DNA from: Hydractinia symbiolongicarpus
Lineage: Eukaryota > Cnidaria > Hydrozoa > Anthoathecata > Hydractiniidae
Assembly (NCBI RefSeq): GCF_029227915.1
Contig: NC_079880.1
Location: forward strand, 13,970,001 to 14,034,000
Direction of reading: 5' to 3'
Length of the DNA: 64,000 bases
Positions 59,618-64,000 of the stretch are shown in pieces; position 1 is the stretch's first letter; each line of letters begins with the position of its first letter. The position numbers and the translations under genes are program-made. The notes beneath the pieces were generated by a model. It was not told the origin of the DNA. It did not search any database and worked only from the letters and a program-made list of their open reading frames with translations.

Positions 59618-62600
59618 AGTTTCAATTCCTTGTGAAAAAACCAACAGTTGTTGTGTCTTCCTGTGTGAAGGTAATCCTTCACATGGATAGGTATTTCTTG
59701 GAGAAATAAATGAGTAGCAGTGTGACATAATGTTTTGATTTTGCATCGAGAACAATGGACATGTATATCCGCAGATTGATTGATGCTGAAATTAGTAAAG
59801 TTTTCTTTTAAAAAGAATGAAAAATAGTTAAGAGATGATGTGCAAATTTTACATGGCTAGCCTCACAAATATTGTGAGTTATACTCTGTCTATTAATTTC
59901 CTGCAGGGGCCATGGCTTAGATGGGGAGTCTTTTTAGTCATTTTAAACTACGCAAACCCAATTAGAGTCCGCGCTCTACCAGAAAACTTCCTCCAACATC
60001 CCACGTCCCACACAGTGTGCGATCTTCTCAATTTCACTCACATAGCTTGGGGTGACAGTTAAAACCGCTAAGCTACGGCACCATAATAAAAAAAAAATAT
60101 TTTTAATTGGCTTATATCTTGTATCCCCAAAAATCTTTAAATTAGCGTAAAGCGCCAATTTTATTCTTCTTTTCATGGCTGTCAGGATGTGTGCGCATAT
60201 ATGAAACTTTGTAAACATTCGCAATTACGGATAGGTTTCGTTTATTATTTAGCTATACCTTTGTAATTCTATGATTCTAGAATGTCAAAAAACTTTTGTG
60301 TAATTATTTTTTCTTTAGTGTAATAAATATGAACACACTTTTTATTGAATATTTCTTTTTGCAAAGGGATGGGGGAGAGAAAAAGTCAGAATCTTAAGTG
60401 GACGACTTTTTACTGTTTATTTTTGTATTCATACTTTAATAAATATCAAAAATCAGTCAACAATTGACTTGTTTAATTCCCTAGACTAGCTTTTAAAAAA
60501 AACTTTATTGCAAAAAGACATTTTAAGGCGAGTTGTTGTTATAAAGAATTTCCGATTATGTCCTGTCTTGCAGAGTACTAGGGAAGAAACTTTGTACCCA
60601 TTGAATTTTTCCAGATTATGTCTTATGAACATATGCGATTATTAGTTTTCGCAAATTTTTAATATGATACTATCTCCTTAAGTTGATCAATTACGACGGT
60701 ATTAAATAGTGTAATCGTAAAAATACAGAGCGCGATTATTTTATATTTAAACACGTGGTATAATTCACTTGATTTTTTTTTAGAATTTCTTGTGCTTTTT
60801 ATCACAAAAAAGTTCGTTGATAACTTTATAACAAGGGTATTTAAAATTTATTGTTTATAATGTTTCTTATCACAAAATCATTTGTCGTCTATTTCACTAA
60901 CAATCAATTAAAACGTTTGAACGAAATAGACAACAATAATAACAACGTTAAGTGCCTGTGATTTACCCGTACGATAATTTATAACAAAGCACACGTCACG
61001 GTTAATTGGCGTGCAATAAAATTATGGACGCTTTTAAAGAAAATTGTAAAAAACAGTTTTCGTATTAATGTACTAGCCGGAGCCAAGAGTAACTGTGTTA
61101 TCCGGCCTCCAACACCCAGTGGAAAGAATAATAGGAAATGTAATCTGTGCCACATTTAGGTAAAGCGCTTTAGTACAGGTATGCAGTATGTCGTAAGTCG
61201 GGTGAAGCGCAGACAACGTGCGAATATATTTTTCAAAAAAATAGCTTTCCCACAACTTTAGCTGACATGAAAACACAGTTTATAACCCGTTGTTACGGGT
61301 GAAAGTTCAAAAATTAATCGTGACACCGAAATCAGCGTTTTGTACAGGTAAACCGTATCGTTCATGCATATGGGCGTAATACCCTTTTGAAGAAGAACTA
61401 CATCACAAATTCGGTTTAAATAACAGCACAGGAAACAATCTGTTGTTAACACTAGGCTAATCACTTAGTATACAAAGGTAAAGCGTGTCGCACATGTGTA
61501 CAGATGCAATACCTTTTTCCAAAAAACTTTATCGTAACTTCGGTGTAAATAAAAACAGGAAACAGCTGTCGCTACCCCGTCCAGCAAGAAAAATCACTCA
61601 GTAATTTTATTTTACGGAGTGAGCTTTCGCAAAATTTGCAAAATTGTCAGTGTGAATCACCTCATAAAGGCTGTGGTTAGAAAATTAATTGCAGTTATAA
61701 AATAAACCCCAGGTATTGCTACCTGCATTTAGCATGGAAAAAATTTGAAAATTTCGTTCCAGCCAGCTGGATTATTTGGCCACTTTCCATTCTTAGCCAG
61801 AGGTAGCAAACAGTTAGCTACATACCCCAAGTTACAGCTGGTAAAAATGAAAAGGTAAAAATAACACAAATAGAAATAATGCTGGCTAAGAGCTGTCGTG
61901 CCAAATTAAATAATACGGCTAGCCAGCTGGATTTTTTGGATGTTCTATGCTTTCGTAGCCAAAAACTGGTTAGTTCAAGTTATTTGAATACGGCCAATTC
62001 CTTTAAATTCGTATATAATACATGATTTGCTGTTTTATGGGGGAGGTTTCAACTGACCATGTTAAAAATAAATTATATGTAGCAAAGTACAGCTAGTATA
62101 TTCATTAAAAGAATTATTTCCAAATTCAATTTAATATCCGTGCAAGCTCTTACAATTACAACGACCTTTGATATAGCTTGAAAATGAACAAAAGATCGGT
62201 ATGCGAGATAAATTTTTGTTGATTCGGCATATTTCCTTAAAACAAACATTACCTTCTTATGAAAAACAATAGACACTTATCACATGGTATTATATCACCC
62301 AGGGAATAGTTTTCTTTCTTAGAAAACAAAAGCTAAAAACGATATCATGCTTAAACATTTCCCCGCTATAGTCACTAAAATTCTCGTTGCCACTATCTTA
62401 GCAGGAAGTCCCGTGTTATAATCAATTTACAACTTCCGGGAGTACTCCTTCGGCATAATTAATGCTCTCTTCTTTATCAACAAAAGTTATAATTTCTGTA
62501 AAATTTAAAAATACAAACATAACTATTCAGAATCGTGTCGACACCCTTATGTTTCGGGAAATATATTTTATGGCTGTTATTGTGGCAGCATCTACTGCTG

Positions 62601-62838
62601 CTAAGGATAGTAAACGTAAGTAACTTTATCAAATGTTTTAACGTCGTATCTACTATCGTGTTCATTAAGCTTCAGGCAAGGATATTTGTTTAAGAATATT
62701 TGTCTTTGTCAACACTTGGCAGATCCCCTTCCTTATTTTAGGAGTTATTTTTTTCTTCTTAAATTTTAAACTTTTCCAAATTGAAAATTAAATGAAACAT
62801 AAACAAAACAAGTTAATGAATTAAAAAGATGGCGAATT
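59618..62838. other. Non-coding DNA with weak tandem repetition
   Basis: No gene supported. 61,345-61,450 and 61,475-61,575 are diverged tandem copies (about 130 bp apart; 'aggtaaa.cgt.tcg..catg', 'ttcggt.taaata', 'acaggaaaca'), with a poorer copy near 61,155. 'agccagctggatt' recurs near 61,760 and 61,920. Confidence 0.45.
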
Positions 62839-63335
62839 TTAACCCTATTCGGTCCGGATGAAACCCTTATAATGGGAAAGAATATAAAAACTCTTGTTAG
62901 GATTATCGTTAGAACTTGAAACTTACAACACAACTTTATTTCATTAAGACAAATCATATGCATGTTTTGGACACGTCATTAATCCGATTTCCCGATCTTT
63001 TCGGATTTTACCCGAAAATAAGAAAACCCCGGATTTCCGGGCAATTTTTAGCAGCTTTATATGCGATTTGTGTAAAAACCGGAAAATATGTTAAATAACC
63101 TTTATTAAGCTTTTAGAAATTTCAAACTGAATGTAAAAATTCGCTCCAGAACTAAAGTAATTGAATTTTAAGCAGATCGTGGCATTTTGGACAAATTTGA
63201 AGCTTTTGATGACGTCACAGAAAATATGCCGACGCAAGCAAAAATTTATTACTGCCATTTAGTTCCTTTTGTGATGTATTGTAATTGCTCTAAGTTTGAT
63301 GTAATTTGGACAACCTCATGAAAAGTCATAATATG
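62839..63335 (+). repeat. Dispersed repeat A (plus-oriented, internally deleted copy)
   Basis: Starts TTAACCCTATTCGGTCCGG and is the inverted counterpart of 56,490-57,180. Relative to that copy it lacks about 170 bp between CCGG and the 'cccttataatgggaaa' block. Divergence is moderate. Confidence 0.85.
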
Positions 63336-64000
63336 TTCGAAAAACCCTGGAACATTAGGGTCAAACCAAATTCTATATTCTATTGCGTTTTTAAAATTAG
63401 GTTTTTCGAAACATACGGGGCATTAATTATATTGCTTGTAAAATGTGCCACTTAAGGCAATTAGTTTAAATTGATGATAAAAAATGTTGTTAATGTACGC
63501 AGCAAAAACAGAATTAATTGCAAAATGGAAACAGAATACATGCTAATGGGATGTGCAAGCTATAGCTTATGATCTAAACTTAACAATATGATAGCCATCA
63601 AATAATCTCTACGTTAGAGAACTTAAGAAACAAAAACGAGGCCTATCTGCAACGGCGTTGTTCATAATTTTGCATCGATGCCGGTTATATGAAAAACGAA
63701 TCGAAATTGGTTTACGATAGATTTAACAAAAGCGGAAACAAAAATTCTCAAGACTTCGAAAAATACTTACATTTGCTTTTGTGTGCTTTTAGTATTAGTA
63801 GTATTAGTAGTAAACTTCATTTCCGGTTTTATCGTGATTTGCACAAACACTTTACAAAAAATGTAGGAGATAGTAGCGTCCTTCCTTCGTAACGTCTCTA
63901 TTATCTTAATCCCTGCAACTAAGGTTTTATTTACGATTTTTAGTTGTCGTTCTTTTTCCCAATATGATAGCTACAGCCGCTATCCTTCGCCCATGCTGAA
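63336..64000. other. Non-coding DNA to the window end
   Basis: Nothing supported. The frame at 63,689-63,892 has no recognisable content. Confidence 0.4.

Overview
This is an AT-rich, gene-poor stretch of an animal nuclear genome. It has spliced genes with GT-AG introns, a secreted PAN-EGF-GGGWT protein of a type I associate with cnidarians, receptor pseudogenes, and many kinds of transposon. A cnidarian, most likely a hydrozoan or other medusozoan, fits best. The species assignment is inference, because there is no rRNA or mitochondrial marker.

Genes. The best-supported gene is on the minus strand. PAN, EGF-like and 'CDM' exons at 28.65-27.64 kb match in reading phase a terminal exon at 13.65-13.12 kb. 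Joined, they give an uninterrupted 368-codon secreted protein with a 14-kb intron. An intact single-exon METTL27-like methyltransferase lies at 38.27-39.07 kb (-). A 77-residue secreted peptide with eight mature cysteines lies at 5.47-5.70 kb (-). Several genes are broken: a rhodopsin-type GPCR (31.6-32.3 kb, -), a class C GPCR (43.1-45.1 kb, -, with doubtful N-terminal pieces to 47.6 kb) and a ubiquitin-specific protease (49.6-50.9 kb, -) that carries a 120-bp internal duplication and a hairpin insertion. A possible two-exon coding fragment lies at 59.25-59.62 kb (+).

Mobile DNA. The 14-kb intron holds a P-element/THAP9-like transposon (18,816-23,218) with 30-bp inverted ends and a 7-bp target duplication. 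It carries a broken THAP transposase and a convergent, broken C2H2 zinc-finger gene. Only 51 bp beyond it is a 1.2-kb TTAA-flanked inverted-repeat element. The intron also contains a 129-bp tandem array, a 249-bp duplication and an old degenerate array. Elsewhere there is a decayed non-LTR retrotransposon with a 2A-like motif (33.7-36.1 kb), a PIF/Harbinger relic (52.3-53.3 kb), a set of nested elements at 54.1-57.7 kb that includes a Ty3/gypsy-type gag fragment, two inverted copies of a dispersed repeat (56.5 and 62.8 kb), MITEs, tRNA-like sequences, a candidate SINE and an approximately 430-bp TTTC microsatellite.

Layout. 0-13 kb: mostly non-coding, one small peptide gene, dispersed repeats, microsatellite. 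13-28.7 kb: the long-intron gene and the elements inside its intron. 28.7-38 kb: GPCR relic, SINE, LINE. 38-51 kb: methyltransferase, palindrome and MITEs, class C receptor relic, USP relic. 51-64 kb: Harbinger, nested elements, weak tandem arrays. The mobile-element genes do not form a joint pathway with the host genes. The main interaction visible is that the transposons and arrays have enlarged one host intron.
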